This document shows positions 9,407-18,665 of a stretch of 42,051 nucleotides of DNA, piece after piece. Under the pieces are notes generated by a model. It had not been told where the DNA came from. It saw nothing but the letters and a program-made list of their open reading frames with translations, and did not search any database. The translations under genes and the position numbers were made by a program. Each line of letters begins with the position of its first letter. Positions within the stretch are counted from its first letter, which is position 1. Source of the DNA: Vibrio sp. 10N.261.45.E2 (GTDB taxonomy: Bacteria > Pseudomonadota > Gammaproteobacteria > Enterobacterales > Vibrionaceae); NCBI RefSeq assembly GCF_002875705.1, contig NZ_MCZZ01000112.1:1-42051 (forward strand). The letters are read 5' to 3'.

Positions 9407-10237
9407 ATGCACTTCCACTTTTCTAAAATGCATGGTTTGGGCAATGATTTCATGGTCGTGGACTGCATTACTCAAAATATTTTCTTTTCTCCAGATTTGA
9501 TCCGTCGTTTGGCGGATCGTCACACTGGTGTGGGCTTTGATCAGCTTCTTGTGGTTGAGGCTCCCTATGATCCAGAAACTGATTTCCATTACCGTATATT
9601 TAATGCGGATGGCAGTGAAGTAGAGCAGTGTGGCAATGGCGCTCGTTGTTTTGCACGATTCGTTCGCATGAAAGGCTTAACGAATAAGTACAGCATCAAC
9701 GTCAGCACCAAGAAAGGAAAAATGGTTCTCAAGATCGAAGAGAATGACCTGATCACCGTGAACATGGGTATTCCTGAGTTCGAGCCTGGCAAGATTCCAT
9801 TCAAGGCGAAACAACCTGAGAAGACGTATATCCTAAGAACGGATGTACACACCTTGTTCTGTGGTGCAGTAAGCATGGGTAACCCACATGTGGTTACCGT
9901 GGTTGATGATGTCGACACGGCTGATGTGGATACCCTAGGCCCTCTACTTGAATCACACGAACGCTTCCCTGAGCGTGTTAATGCAGGCTTTATGCAGGTC
10001 GTTAACCGTGAAGAAGTTCGTTTACGTGTTTACGAACGCGGAGCGGGTGAAACCCAGGCATGTGGCAGCGGTGCGTGTGGCGCAGTTGCTGTTGGTATCA
10101 CTCAAGGCTTATTGGCTGAGAATGTGAAGGTTCGTCTACCTGGCGGTGATTTACACATTAGCTGGCAAGGACCGGGTAAACCTCTGTTTATGACTGGCCC
10201 TGCAACGCATGTGTTTGATGGTCAACTGTCTTGCTAA
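9407..10237 (+). CDS. dapF: Diaminopimelate epimerase
   Basis: DapF interconverts LL- and meso-diaminopimelate, the last step before lysine and a source of the peptidoglycan cross-linking residue. It has 276 residues. The catalytic pair of cysteines is present: C75 in [11 protein letters not shown] and C219 in [14 protein letters not shown]. It sits between lysA and the DUF484 gene in a tight forward run. Confidence 0.97.
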   Translation: MHFHFSKMHGLGNDFMVVDCITQNIFFSPDLIRRLADRHTGVGFDQLLVVEAPYDPETDFHYRIFNADGSEVEQCGNGARCFARFVRMKGLTNKYSINVSTKKGKMVLKIEENDLITVNMGIPEFEPGKIPFKAKQPEKTYILRTDVHTLFCGAVSMGNPHVVTVVDDVDTADVDTLGPLLESHERFPERVNAGFMQVVNREEVRLRVYERGAGETQACGSGACGAVAVGITQGLLAENVKVRLPGGDLHISWQGPGKPLFMTGPATHVFDGQLSC

Positions 10238-10281
10238 TTACGATTTACAACCAATAGATTCATAAAAATAAAGGATAGGTT

Positions 10282-10983
10282 TTGTCTTACGTTGAAGCCG
10301 ACGCACTCACCGCAGAAGTGGTCGCGGAATATTTACGTGATAACCCAGATTTTTTCCAAGACCGAAAAGATTTGGTGGATCGCCTTGCCATCAATAATGT
10401 TGAGCAGGGTGTTGTATCTCTGGTTGAGATTCAGCTTAAACGCCAGCGTCATCGAATCGAAGAGCTTGAAGAAGAGATCACTGGCTTGATGTCATTGGCA
10501 GCCAACAACGATAAAACCTTCTATGAATTTATGGATCTGCAAGCGCAAGTACTGAAATGCAGCGACTTTATGCAGGTGATAAAAGCCGTTGAGCAAAAAG
10601 CGTTAGATCTCGGGCTTAAGGCTCATATTCGAATTCTTTCGCAATCGGGTTTTTATCAGCTGAGTGCTGAGGGTTACTCTAAGTTTTCGCTTAACCATTT
10701 CAATGGCAAAGATGCTTATCTTGGGCGCTTGAGAAAAGCCGACAGACACGATTTGTTTGGTGATTATCCAGTTCCAGAGCTAGGCTCTTATGTAGTACTA
10801 CCGCTTGCTAAGCAGTCTCCATTGGGTTTGCTCGCCTTTTCTAGTGAAGATGGCGGACACTTCCAACCCCATATGGACACGCTCTTTTTACGCCATTTAG
10901 CACTTGTTGTCGCTCATTTGGCGGACACCTTACCTTGGCAGATAAACAATGAGCCTAGAGCCCAAAATACCTCTTCCCAATAG
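10282..10983 (+). CDS. DUF484 (GAF-like) family protein
   Basis: This 233-residue protein belongs to the DUF484 family regularly encoded between dapF and xerC. It begins with a helical segment (YLRDNPDFFQDRKDLVDRL), continues with a coiled coil (about residues 50-75, RQRHRIEELEEEITGLM) and ends in a GAF-like domain containing YVVLPLAKQSPLGLLAFSSE. No ligand is known. The start is TTG at 10282, with AAGGA about eight bases upstream. Its end overlaps xerC by 35 bases, so translation of the two is probably coupled. Confidence 0.9.
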   Translation: MSYVEADALTAEVVAEYLRDNPDFFQDRKDLVDRLAINNVEQGVVSLVEIQLKRQRHRIEELEEEITGLMSLAANNDKTFYEFMDLQAQVLKCSDFMQVIKAVEQKALDLGLKAHIRILSQSGFYQLSAEGYSKFSLNHFNGKDAYLGRLRKADRHDLFGDYPVPELGSYVVLPLAKQSPLGLLAFSSEDGGHFQPHMDTLFLRHLALVVAHLADTLPWQINNEPRAQNTSSQ

Positions 10984-11881
10984 CCTTCAAAAGCCACTTT
11001 CTCGCTTCTATGAATACCTTCGAAGCGAGAAGGGACTCAGCCTACACACCCAACGTAATTACAAACAACAACTTGAAACCATGGCCGGTCATTTGGTCAC
11101 GCTAGGGCTGAAAGACTGGGGACAAGTCGATGCTGCTTGGGTACGACAACTTGCTAGTAAAGGCATGCGTGAAGGAATGAAGGCGAGTAGCATAGCAACG
11201 CGCTTATCTTCACTACGCAGCTTCTTTGATTTCCTTGTGTTGCGTGGCGAAATGGCCGCCAATCCAGCGAAAGGTGTATCGGCTCCTCGCAAGCAACGCC
11301 CTTTGCCTAAAAACCTCGATGTGGATGAAGTTGGTCAACTGCTTGATGTGAATGAGGATGATCCATTGTCGATTCGTGACCGAGCGATGATGGAAGTAAT
11401 GTACGGTGCGGGGTTACGATTGGCTGAACTGGTCGGCATTAATCTTAAAGATGTGTTGGGTCGACAAGGAGAAATCCGAGTGATAGGTAAAGGCGACAAA
11501 GAACGCAAAGCGCCTTTTTCTGGCTTAGCGAAAGAGTGGGTCGATAAATGGCTCAAAGTCCGTGGTGAATTGGCTTCACCGGGTGAAACCGCGCTGTTTG
11601 TCTCTAAGCTTGGGACTCGTATCTCCCACCGTAGCGTGCAAAAGCGTATGGAAGAGTGGGGTAAGAAACAGGCAGTCGCTAGTCATATTAGCCCTCACAA
11701 ACTGCGTCACTCCTTCGCAACACATGTGCTGGAATCGAGCCAAAACCTTCGTGCTGTTCAGGAGTTACTTGGGCATGAAAACATCTCGACCACACAAGTG
11801 TATACCCACTTAGACTTCCAACACTTAGCACAAGCTTATGATCAGGCTCATCCGAGAGCGCGTAAGAAGAACAAAGACTAG
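10949..11881 (+). CDS. xerC: Tyrosine recombinase XerC
   Basis: XerC acts with XerD at dif sites to resolve chromosome dimers near the division septum. The 310-residue protein has the N-terminal SAM-like DNA-binding domain (about 14-105) and the catalytic domain. All expected catalytic residues are visible: R157 (GAGLRLAE), K181 (KGDKERKAPF), H250 and R253 (HKLRHSFATH), H276 (LLGHENISTT) and nucleophile Y285 (VYTHLDF). The gene starts inside the DUF484 gene and is followed by yigB, the same order as in E. coli. It is a housekeeping recombinase, not a mobile-element integrase. Confidence 0.96.
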   Translation: MSLEPKIPLPNSLQKPLSRFYEYLRSEKGLSLHTQRNYKQQLETMAGHLVTLGLKDWGQVDAAWVRQLASKGMREGMKASSIATRLSSLRSFFDFLVLRGEMAANPAKGVSAPRKQRPLPKNLDVDEVGQLLDVNEDDPLSIRDRAMMEVMYGAGLRLAELVGINLKDVLGRQGEIRVIGKGDKERKAPFSGLAKEWVDKWLKVRGELASPGETALFVSKLGTRISHRSVQKRMEEWGKKQAVASHISPHKLRHSFATHVLESSQNLRAVQELLGHENISTTQVYTHLDFQHLAQAYDQAHPRARKKNKD

Positions 11882-11896
11882 ATTTAAGGGTTTATT

Positions 11897-12613
11897 ATGC
11901 AAATTTATCGAGGGTTAAAGCCCATCAAAGCCATGACCTTTGATTTGGATGACACCCTGTACGACAATTGGCCTGTGATCATGAAAGTTGAGAAAGAGAT
12001 GGCACAGTGGCTTTATCAAAAGCACCCTGTTTCGGCTTCTTTATCAATCCAAGAGTGGCAGGATATTAAGCAACAAGTCGTATCTGAAAACCCAGCTTTG
12101 AAGCATGATGTCACTGCGTGGCGTGAAACTCAGATTAAGGCCGGTTTGCTACAACTGGGTTACTCTCAGCAACAAGCCGAACAAGCCGCTCTTGAAGGTA
12201 TTGAGCATGCTCTGTGGTTGCGTAATCAAGTCAATGTACCTCAAGAAACGCATCGAGTGATGACTGAGCTTAGCCAGCGTATTCCTCTCGTTGCGATTAC
12301 CAATGGCAATGTCGACCCACACAAAATTGGCTTAGGAGAGTACTTTCAATTAATTCTCAAAGCCGGCCCTGACGGCAGGGCAAAACCCTATCCAGATATG
12401 TTTGAAAAAGCTCAGCAATACCTAGATTGTGACGCTGAGAATATTCTTCATGTTGGTGACCACCTCAAAACAGATGTCTATGGAGCCAAGGTAAATGGCT
12501 TCCAAGCCTGCTGGTTTAATGACATTGGTTCCAATTTATACCTCTCTTCGAAGGCGAGTTTGCTTCCTGATGTTGAAATAGAACAGCTCAGCGATCTTAT
12601 GCGACTAATTTAA
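11897..12613 (+). CDS. yigB: HAD-family phosphatase YigB
   Basis: This 238-residue haloacid dehalogenase-type hydrolase has motif I FDLDDTLYDN (nucleophile D16, D18), motif II ITNG near residue 135, the motif III lysine in GRAKPYPDMF and motif IV HVGDHLKTDVYGA. YigB of E. coli acts on FMN and related phosphates and contributes to riboflavin synthesis; the same activity here is an inference from orthologous position after xerC. It starts 15 bases after the xerC stop and is probably the last gene of the run. Confidence 0.9.
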   Translation: MQIYRGLKPIKAMTFDLDDTLYDNWPVIMKVEKEMAQWLYQKHPVSASLSIQEWQDIKQQVVSENPALKHDVTAWRETQIKAGLLQLGYSQQQAEQAALEGIEHALWLRNQVNVPQETHRVMTELSQRIPLVAITNGNVDPHKIGLGEYFQLILKAGPDGRAKPYPDMFEKAQQYLDCDAENILHVGDHLKTDVYGAKVNGFQACWFNDIGSNLYLSSKASLLPDVEIEQLSDLMRLI

Positions 12614-12780
12614 TGGGCAGATAAGCTTATTGGGTCGCATTTATTAGAGTGAATTGTTACATTGGTCGCCTATTAAAGCCTGGCTAGGCTAGGATAATTG
12701 GCGGCTACTTTTTATCGATTCATTTCAGTCATAGCAGTGGTTGCGGGTTATTACTTCACTCGATTTGAACAAGGGTTGGC

Positions 12781-15279
12781 ATGCAAACATTTACATTTCT
12801 CGCAAATACTGAGGCGCTATTTAGATCTCAATTTGAGCAGCGAGAATGGTGTGACAGCAAACAGTACCTGATTCAAATTTTCTCGGCCCAATCTTCAGAT
12901 CTTGCTCGTCAGATCGCGAGTGTCGCCCTTAATCATTTACACAATGCGACGCTAATCGGTCAGAGTGCTCGTCATGTTATCTGTGATAATTGCCTTGAAA
13001 GTGCATGCACCTTAGTCATTATCAGTGAGTTCAACGAAACCCATCTAACCTCGGCGGTTCAGCCTTTTACAGGCAACCCAAATCAAGATAGCCAAGACTT
13101 AGCTTTTCAATTGCGCCTGACGGAAGACACAAAAACGGTCATCAGTTTATGCGATCAGGTTGAAGGGCGTGATTACCCTATTTATAGCGCTTTTGAGAGT
13201 TTGCCTTACGCTTTGCCTATTGCTGGTGGACTGTGCCATGAGAATGAATATGGCCGCTGGGTTATGCATAACGAACAGACTTACCAGCATGCCTGTGTTG
13301 CGGTGGCTTTGACTAACCCAAGATTGAAGGTTTGGTCGGACGCGTACTCTGAATGGAACCCGATTGGGATGAAATTACGAGTAACACATGCAATCGGGAA
13401 TCGTTTATACGCATTGAATGACAAGCCGGCTATCGATGTGTTCAAGCATTATCTTGCGGATGGCAAAGAGCTCCCTTTTAGTCAATTGATGAGCTTCCCC
13501 TTGTATCGGGAACTTGGCAGAAAGAAGGGGATTTCAACGCCTCTACGTATTAATGATGATGGCAGTATCGAGTTTGATAGTCCCTGGCATATCGGTGAAG
13601 AGGCACAGTTTTGTTATAACCATCCCTCTTTGACTGCTGAAAAGGTGCGTCACGGCGCTGAAATGCTTGCCATGCACCAACCTGAATCGGTGATCATCTA
13701 TAACTGCGTATCTCGACTTGAGTTTATCGATAGTAAGCTTGAGCTCAAACCATTTGAAGGGATTGTGAACACGTGCGGTGTTTATTGTATGGGGGAGCTA
13801 TACCGAAATGAAGACCGCCAAGAGATACTGCACCATAGCCTGACTTATATCGCTATGCGCGAGTCTGACGAGATAAAAGAGTTTCGTTGTGAAGACTTTC
13901 AGTGTGGCTCAACCGTGTCGCCATTGCTTAACCTTGTCAGAAATGCAGTCGCTGATCTCGACAGTATGAATACTCAGATGGAGAAAAAGCTCCATCAACA
14001 AGCGCGTCGCTTAACCGAGAGCTATCGTATTGACTCACGTACTGGCTTGCCGAACCGCATTGTATTAAAAGAACGCCTCAATACAATTCTGTTTAGTGAA
14101 CACTTACTCACGTTAAAGCTCACGAATTTCCATCAAGTTAACGAGAAATACGGCTATCAAGTCGGTGATCAATTACTGCTTGATCTGTCCAATCACTTTA
14201 TCGAGCGATTGCAGCTTCGTGTCGTGAAAGAGCCTCGCGTGAAGGTAGAACTATTCAGTATTGGTGTCGGAGAGTGGGCGATTATTTTTAATGCCAGTGT
14301 TAGTAGCGCGAAGATAAAAGAAGGTTTCGTCGAGTTCGCTGATGACATCGAACACATTAATTTTGAGCCGTATGGCTTAGCTGATATTGATTACCTGTCC
14401 GTTTCTCTGTGTGGCGGCTTTGCCAGTCGCTGTGATTTCTCAACCGATAGCGGTGACGAGATTTTATTAAAAGCGATCGAAGCTCGACGCTACGGAGTTC
14501 GAAACAACACCCACATCACCAATGCCAAAGACATTCAGGTGAGTGAAGAGGATCGCAAAGAGCAACTCGGTTGGTTGAGCTGTGTGAGTCGTGCGATTTT
14601 AGATCAGAACATCATCACCTACTCACAGCCGATTGTGGAATCGGGTACGCACGAAGTGACTGGCCAAGAGTGCTTGGTCAGAATCATGGAGTCGGACGGT
14701 ACCATTGTGCCACCAGGAAAGTTCTTACCTATCATTGCCGATACGCACCTTTATACGCGCCTTAGTCGACACATGATTAAGAGCACTATCGGCTATATGG
14801 CAGATAAGCAGAGTTCGTTTTCTATCAACTTATCCCCACAAGATTTGTTGAGTGATAAGACGCTTGAGGTTCTTGAGACTGCGATCAGTGGTATGGACGA
14901 TCCTACTCGACTTGGGCTTGAGGTTTTAGAGTCTGAGCAGATTAAAGATTATGGTCGCATGATTGAAGTATGTGACCACTTCCGTGCGCTCGGGGCGAGA
15001 ATCATTGTTGATGACTTTGGTTCAGGTTATTCCAACATCGATGAAATCATCAAGCTTGAGCCGCAGATCATTAAGCTCGACGGCAGCTTGATTCGTAATA
15101 TCGACAAAGACCAAAAACAAAGAAATATTGCCTCTCAGTTGGTTCGCTTATGCCAAGTGTTCAATGCCAAAACGGTCGCGGAATTTGTCCATAACCAACA
15201 AGTTTGTGAGATAGCTGAGCAAATGGGAGTCGACTATCTGCAGGGTTACTACTTCGGTGAGCCTAAGCGCCTGTTTTAG
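12781..15279 (+). CDS. FIST-degenerate GGDEF-EAL protein, likely c-di-GMP phosphodiesterase
   Basis: This 832-residue protein has an N-terminal FIST sensory region (about residues 25-370). A short helical linker (about 400-420) leads to a GGDEF domain (about 425-575) and a C-terminal EAL domain (about 600-832). The GGDEF signature is replaced by GVGEW (495-499), so cyclase activity is unlikely. The EAL domain keeps its key residues: E630 in ECLVR, the Asn of INLSPQDL, the Glu of LEVLESEQ, D744-D745 of VDDFGSGYSN, the Lys of IKLDGS, the Glu of TVAEFV and the Gln of LQGYYFG. It should therefore hydrolyse c-di-GMP in response to a small ligand. The homologous V. cholerae locus is, from memory, VC0130. 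It lies 168 bases after yigB and is followed by a broken tandem paralogue. Confidence 0.88.
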   Translation: MQTFTFLANTEALFRSQFEQREWCDSKQYLIQIFSAQSSDLARQIASVALNHLHNATLIGQSARHVICDNCLESACTLVIISEFNETHLTSAVQPFTGNPNQDSQDLAFQLRLTEDTKTVISLCDQVEGRDYPIYSAFESLPYALPIAGGLCHENEYGRWVMHNEQTYQHACVAVALTNPRLKVWSDAYSEWNPIGMKLRVTHAIGNRLYALNDKPAIDVFKHYLADGKELPFSQLMSFPLYRELGRKKGISTPLRINDDGSIEFDSPWHIGEEAQFCYNHPSLTAEKVRHGAEMLAMHQPESVIIYNCVSRLEFIDSKLELKPFEGIVNTCGVYCMGELYRNEDRQEILHHSLTYIAMRESDEIKEFRCEDFQCGSTVSPLLNLVRNAVADLDSMNTQMEKKLHQQARRLTESYRIDSRTGLPNRIVLKERLNTILFSEHLLTLKLTNFHQVNEKYGYQVGDQLLLDLSNHFIERLQLRVVKEPRVKVELFSIGVGEWAIIFNASVSSAKIKEGFVEFADDIEHINFEPYGLADIDYLSVSLCGGFASRCDFSTDSGDEILLKAIEARRYGVRNNTHITNAKDIQVSEEDRKEQLGWLSCVSRAILDQNIITYSQPIVESGTHEVTGQECLVRIMESDGTIVPPGKFLPIIADTHLYTRLSRHMIKSTIGYMADKQSSFSINLSPQDLLSDKTLEVLETAISGMDDPTRLGLEVLESEQIKDYGRMIEVCDHFRALGARIIVDDFGSGYSNIDEIIKLEPQIIKLDGSLIRNIDKDQKQRNIASQLVRLCQVFNAKTVAEFVHNQQVCEIAEQMGVDYLQGYYFGEPKRLF

Positions 15280-15424
15280 TTGTTAAAGCTTTCAATATTG
15301 TATACCGACTGACGATACACGTACTGCGCCGCCAATAATGACTGCTTTTTGGCGTAATGGATGATGTCTAACTAAGGTCACATTATTCATAAGACGATCG
15401 TAAGTATTCCGTGCAAGCCTTATC

Positions 15425-15430
15425 TATAAT
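15425..15430 (+). promoter_or_regulatory. Possible -10 element upstream of the second FIST-EAL copy
   Basis: A perfect TATAAT lies 36 bases before the pseudogene start. I see no good -35 at the right distance. The rest of the 186-base gap between the two paralogues holds nothing I can identify. Confidence 0.3.
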
Positions 15431-15465
15431 AAGCACAATAACAAATCATTAACGTAACGATTAAT

Positions 15466-17951
15466 GTGAATATGCAGTCGACTTCTCTCTTGATACAAGA
15501 CATTGAGCAAACCCAACGTGAATTGGAAAAGATAGATTTTCATCAACATGAGAGCCTACTGATTCAGGTGTTTTCGTCTTTCGAGAAAGGTTCTGTTTTG
15601 GCTGCCTGCCAAGTGATTCAATCAACTTTCCCCAATGCCAAACTGATTGGTTGCAGTGCCAACCACTACATCAGCCAAGGCGTCATCTTGCACCAAGGTC
15701 TTTATCTGATTGTTACCCGCTTTGACGCGACCTCTTACTCTTGTGGTGTTGTCGAATATAGCGATCAACCATTACTTGATAGCCAAGCGATGTGGCAACA
15801 ACTTGAATGCAATGCCAACACTCAGAGCATCATCTGCTTCGCAGATCGCTTGCAGATAAATGATCGAGATCTATTTTCAGCGTTTGAGCAGTCGAGAGAT
15901 TCATTGCCGTTTGTGGCGGTGCATCGACAATCACAGATAATGGACGCTGGGTGATGCTAGACGGCATTTGCTATGAGAATGCCTATGTGATGTTAGCTCT
16001 GCACAGTGTTGAGTTGTCAATCACCAAGGGTTACTACACGGAATGGAACCCTATTGGCCGGACTTTTCGAGTGACGGGTGCTCAGGATAACCGTTTACTG
16101 GAATTGGACGGTATTCCTGTTCGCGAACTCTATAATCGTTACCTCGCTGATGGCCTTGAAGTGCCTTTTGAACAACTGCATAACTTTCCCTTGATGGTCG
16201 GTGACCCGAAAGAGCAAAACATTCACTTACCGCTCAAGGTAATAGAAAGTGGAGAGATTGAATTCAGTGGCCAGTTCCAAGTAGGCGATGAGGTTCGGTT
16301 TTGTTACGACCACCCATCATTGACCTTAGAGCAAATCCGACTGGGTGTTCAGCAGATCGCCTCTCATAAACCTGAACAGTTCTTTATTTACAACTGTACC
16401 TCTCGCATCGACTTTATTGATGACAACCAAGAGGTTGAGGTTTTCCAGACATTGGCTGACTGCTATGGCGTGTACTGCATGGGAGAGCTCTATCAAGAGA
16501 ATGACCAACAACGAATCTTGCACCATAGCCTCACTTACCTCGCGTTAAGAGAAGGCGAGGGCAAGGCGATATTGCCATTAGAGACACAACCCGCAACCAA
16601 CATATCCCCTCTGTTTTCATTAATCCGAAATGCATTGCTTGATGTCGATGGTATGAACAACAGCATGGCGAGTAAGATTCAACAACAAGCTACTGCATTG
16701 ACGGCCAGCTACCGGATTGACCAACGTACCGGTTTGCCTAATCGAAGTGTATTGCGTGAGAAGCTGTCGAAGATGAGCGGTGATAGCCACTTGCTAGCGT
16801 TGAAGGTGACGACCTTTGGTCAGATCAATGAGAAGTACGGTTATCGAGTCGGTGATAAGCTTCTGCATGACTTGAGTGAATACTTCCAAAAGGCGTTATG
16901 GCAGTTCTTTGATGAGGGATGTCAGCTCTACAGTATCGGTATTGGCGAGTGGGCGGTGGTATTTGATAGTTGGGCCAGTCAAGAACATATTCATCAGCGA
17001 TTCTCTGAATTTGCCGATCAAACCGAGCATGTGAATTTCGAGCCTACGGGTTTACCTGATATTGATTATCTGTCGGTGTCGATCAGTGCGGGTATTGCCA
17101 GTCGTCAAGATTTTCCTACAACCTCTATTGATGATCTGCTGTTGAAGGCGATTGATGCGAGGCGCAGTGCCGTTAGCCAGAACAAACATCTAGTGAGCGC
17201 CAAGACGCTCATTCAATTGGAGAAGCATCGCCAAGAACAACTTGGTTGGCTATCGTGTGTGAGTCGTGCGGTACTTAATCAGAATATCGTGGCGTGTTCT
17301 CAACCGATTGTCTCGGCACACACCCATCAGGTAGAGAGCTACGAGTGCTTGGTTAGAATTGAAGAGGACGGTCAGCTGATCGCTCCAGGTAAGTTCTTAC
17401 CGATTATTGAGGGGACGCATCTCTATACACGCCTGAGTCGTCAGATGATAACGCGCACCTTTGATTTTATGAGTCAGCGAACGGACTCATTTTCAATTAA
17501 TTTAGCACCACAAGATTTCAACAACGAGAAAACCATTCTTCATCTTGAGCAAGCGATCAAGCAAATCAGTCACCCACAACGCATCGGTTTAGAGGTATTA
17601 GAAACCGAACAAATTCAGGACTACGGTCGTTTGATTGAGGTGTGTAACCATTTCCGAGACCTTGGCGTGAATATTATTGTCGATGACTTTGGTTCAGGCT
17701 ATTCGAACATTGATGAGATATTGAAGCTCGAGCCACAGGTGATCAAGCTTGATGGCAGCTTGATTCGCAATATCGATAAAGACAAAAAGTAGCGCAAGAT
17801 AGCTCAGCAATTGGTGAGTTTATGTCAGATTCTGAATGCTAAGACGGTGGCTGAGTTTGTTCATAACGAGCAGGTGTGTCGCATTGCTGAAGGTATGGGG
17901 GTCGATTACCTGCAAGGATATTACTTTGGTCAGCCTCAGCGCTTGTTTTGA
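15466..17951 (+). pseudogene. Tandem paralogue of the FIST-GGDEF-EAL gene, broken by frameshift and nonsense mutation
   Basis: The stretch aligns along its length with the preceding gene. The frame from 15466 ends at 15954, but the correct continuation is open one frame over from about 15912. Restoring a single base near 15914 gives SLPFVGGAS, matching LPIAGG of the intact copy, so one base was lost. A second lesion is TAG at 17790-17792, where the intact copy has Gln (DQKQRN). Beyond it the frame remains open to TGA at 17949-17951 and encodes the AEFVHNEQV and LQGYYFGQP segments. Without repair the EAL domain loses its last 50 or so residues, including a catalytic Glu. The GGDEF motif is again degenerate (GIGEW). 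GTG 15466 and ATG 15472 are both possible starts. Confidence 0.9.
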
Positions 17952-18008
17952 CGGAGCGAGCGTTTCACGTGAAACACTTATTGGTTTAAGAACTCAATTG
18001 CGATGTAG

Positions 18009-18039
18009 AAAGGGTGAGCTTATGGCTCACCCTTTTGTT
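18009..18039 (+). terminator. Terminator after the FIST-EAL pseudogene
   Basis: Eleven-base arms AAAGGGTGAGC and GCTCACCCTTT with a five-base loop are followed by a T-rich tail. It may also serve the convergent DTW gene. Confidence 0.85.
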
Positions 18040-18066
18040 TTTAGTGTTTAAGGATACTTCCTGACT

Positions 18067-18663
18067 TTATCTGAGGGCATGCCCACTTTTGTCTGCTTGA
18101 AAAACTTTCAGATAATGTTGGTAATAATCATCAACGAGTTTGGCAGGTTCGTTTTCACCTAAAGATTTGAGTAACTCAATGCCCACTTCGCAGGTACACA
18201 AGTGACCGCTGTCTTGATTGCGGCGCAAGGTGTATGAAGATTCGCTGGTGATGTCGAGGTGAACTTGTGGAATGGTTTGTAGCCATGAGCTCTTGTTAAG
18301 CATCTTCTTCGCTTCTTGCCATGTGCCATCCAAGATGATGAATAGCGGTTTACGGTTCAGGGCTTGAGTCATCACAGCTTGCTGACACTCAATGCTTTTA
18401 TCACTTGGGAATAAAAGAAACGGTTGTCGTGTTTCATCTTCAAGCAGTGCCATTAACTCAGCTGGTGGCGTTTTTCGTTGCCATACCAAGGAATGACATT
18501 GCTCAAGGGATTGCTGCAGTAGCTTTCCGGTATTGGTATCGCGCGCCAGTTCATTCTCGTGAGTCAACAGTACAAGATCGATCTGGCTTTCGGTACTCGG
18601 TATCAGGTGACAAATACATTGGTGAGTGAAGCTACAACCAGGGCAGGCTTGTTGGTTACTCAT
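18067..18663 (-). CDS. DTW-domain protein, probable tRNA aminocarboxypropyltransferase
   Basis: DTW-domain enzymes transfer the aminocarboxypropyl group of SAM to uridine in tRNA (acp3U); E. coli TapT (YfiP) is the model. The 198-residue protein has the N-terminal cysteine cluster CPGCSFTHQCICH (a likely metal site), the family signature ILDGTWQEAKKML and the downstream LRRNQDSGHLCTCEVG. It is shorter than E. coli TapT. Vibrios carry more than one DTW protein, so the exact tRNA target is not assigned. It starts two bases after the upstream lipoprotein gene, so the two are probably co-transcribed. Confidence 0.85.
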   Translation of the reverse strand: MSNQQACPGCSFTHQCICHLIPSTESQIDLVLLTHENELARDTNTGKLLQQSLEQCHSLVWQRKTPPAELMALLEDETRQPFLLFPSDKSIECQQAVMTQALNRKPLFIILDGTWQEAKKMLNKSSWLQTIPQVHLDITSESSYTLRRNQDSGHLCTCEVGIELLKSLGENEPAKLVDDYYQHYLKVFQADKSGHALR

Positions 18664-18665
18664 GT

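Noticed and set aside
10949..11881. Phage or integron integrase
   Set aside because: Residues and context (dapF-DUF484-xerC-yigB) fit housekeeping XerC, and no att site, cassette or phage gene is nearby.
17836..18051. Separate small plus-strand gene after the second FIST-EAL copy
   Set aside because: It is an out-of-frame reading of the pseudogene tail; the homologous frame ends at 17951.
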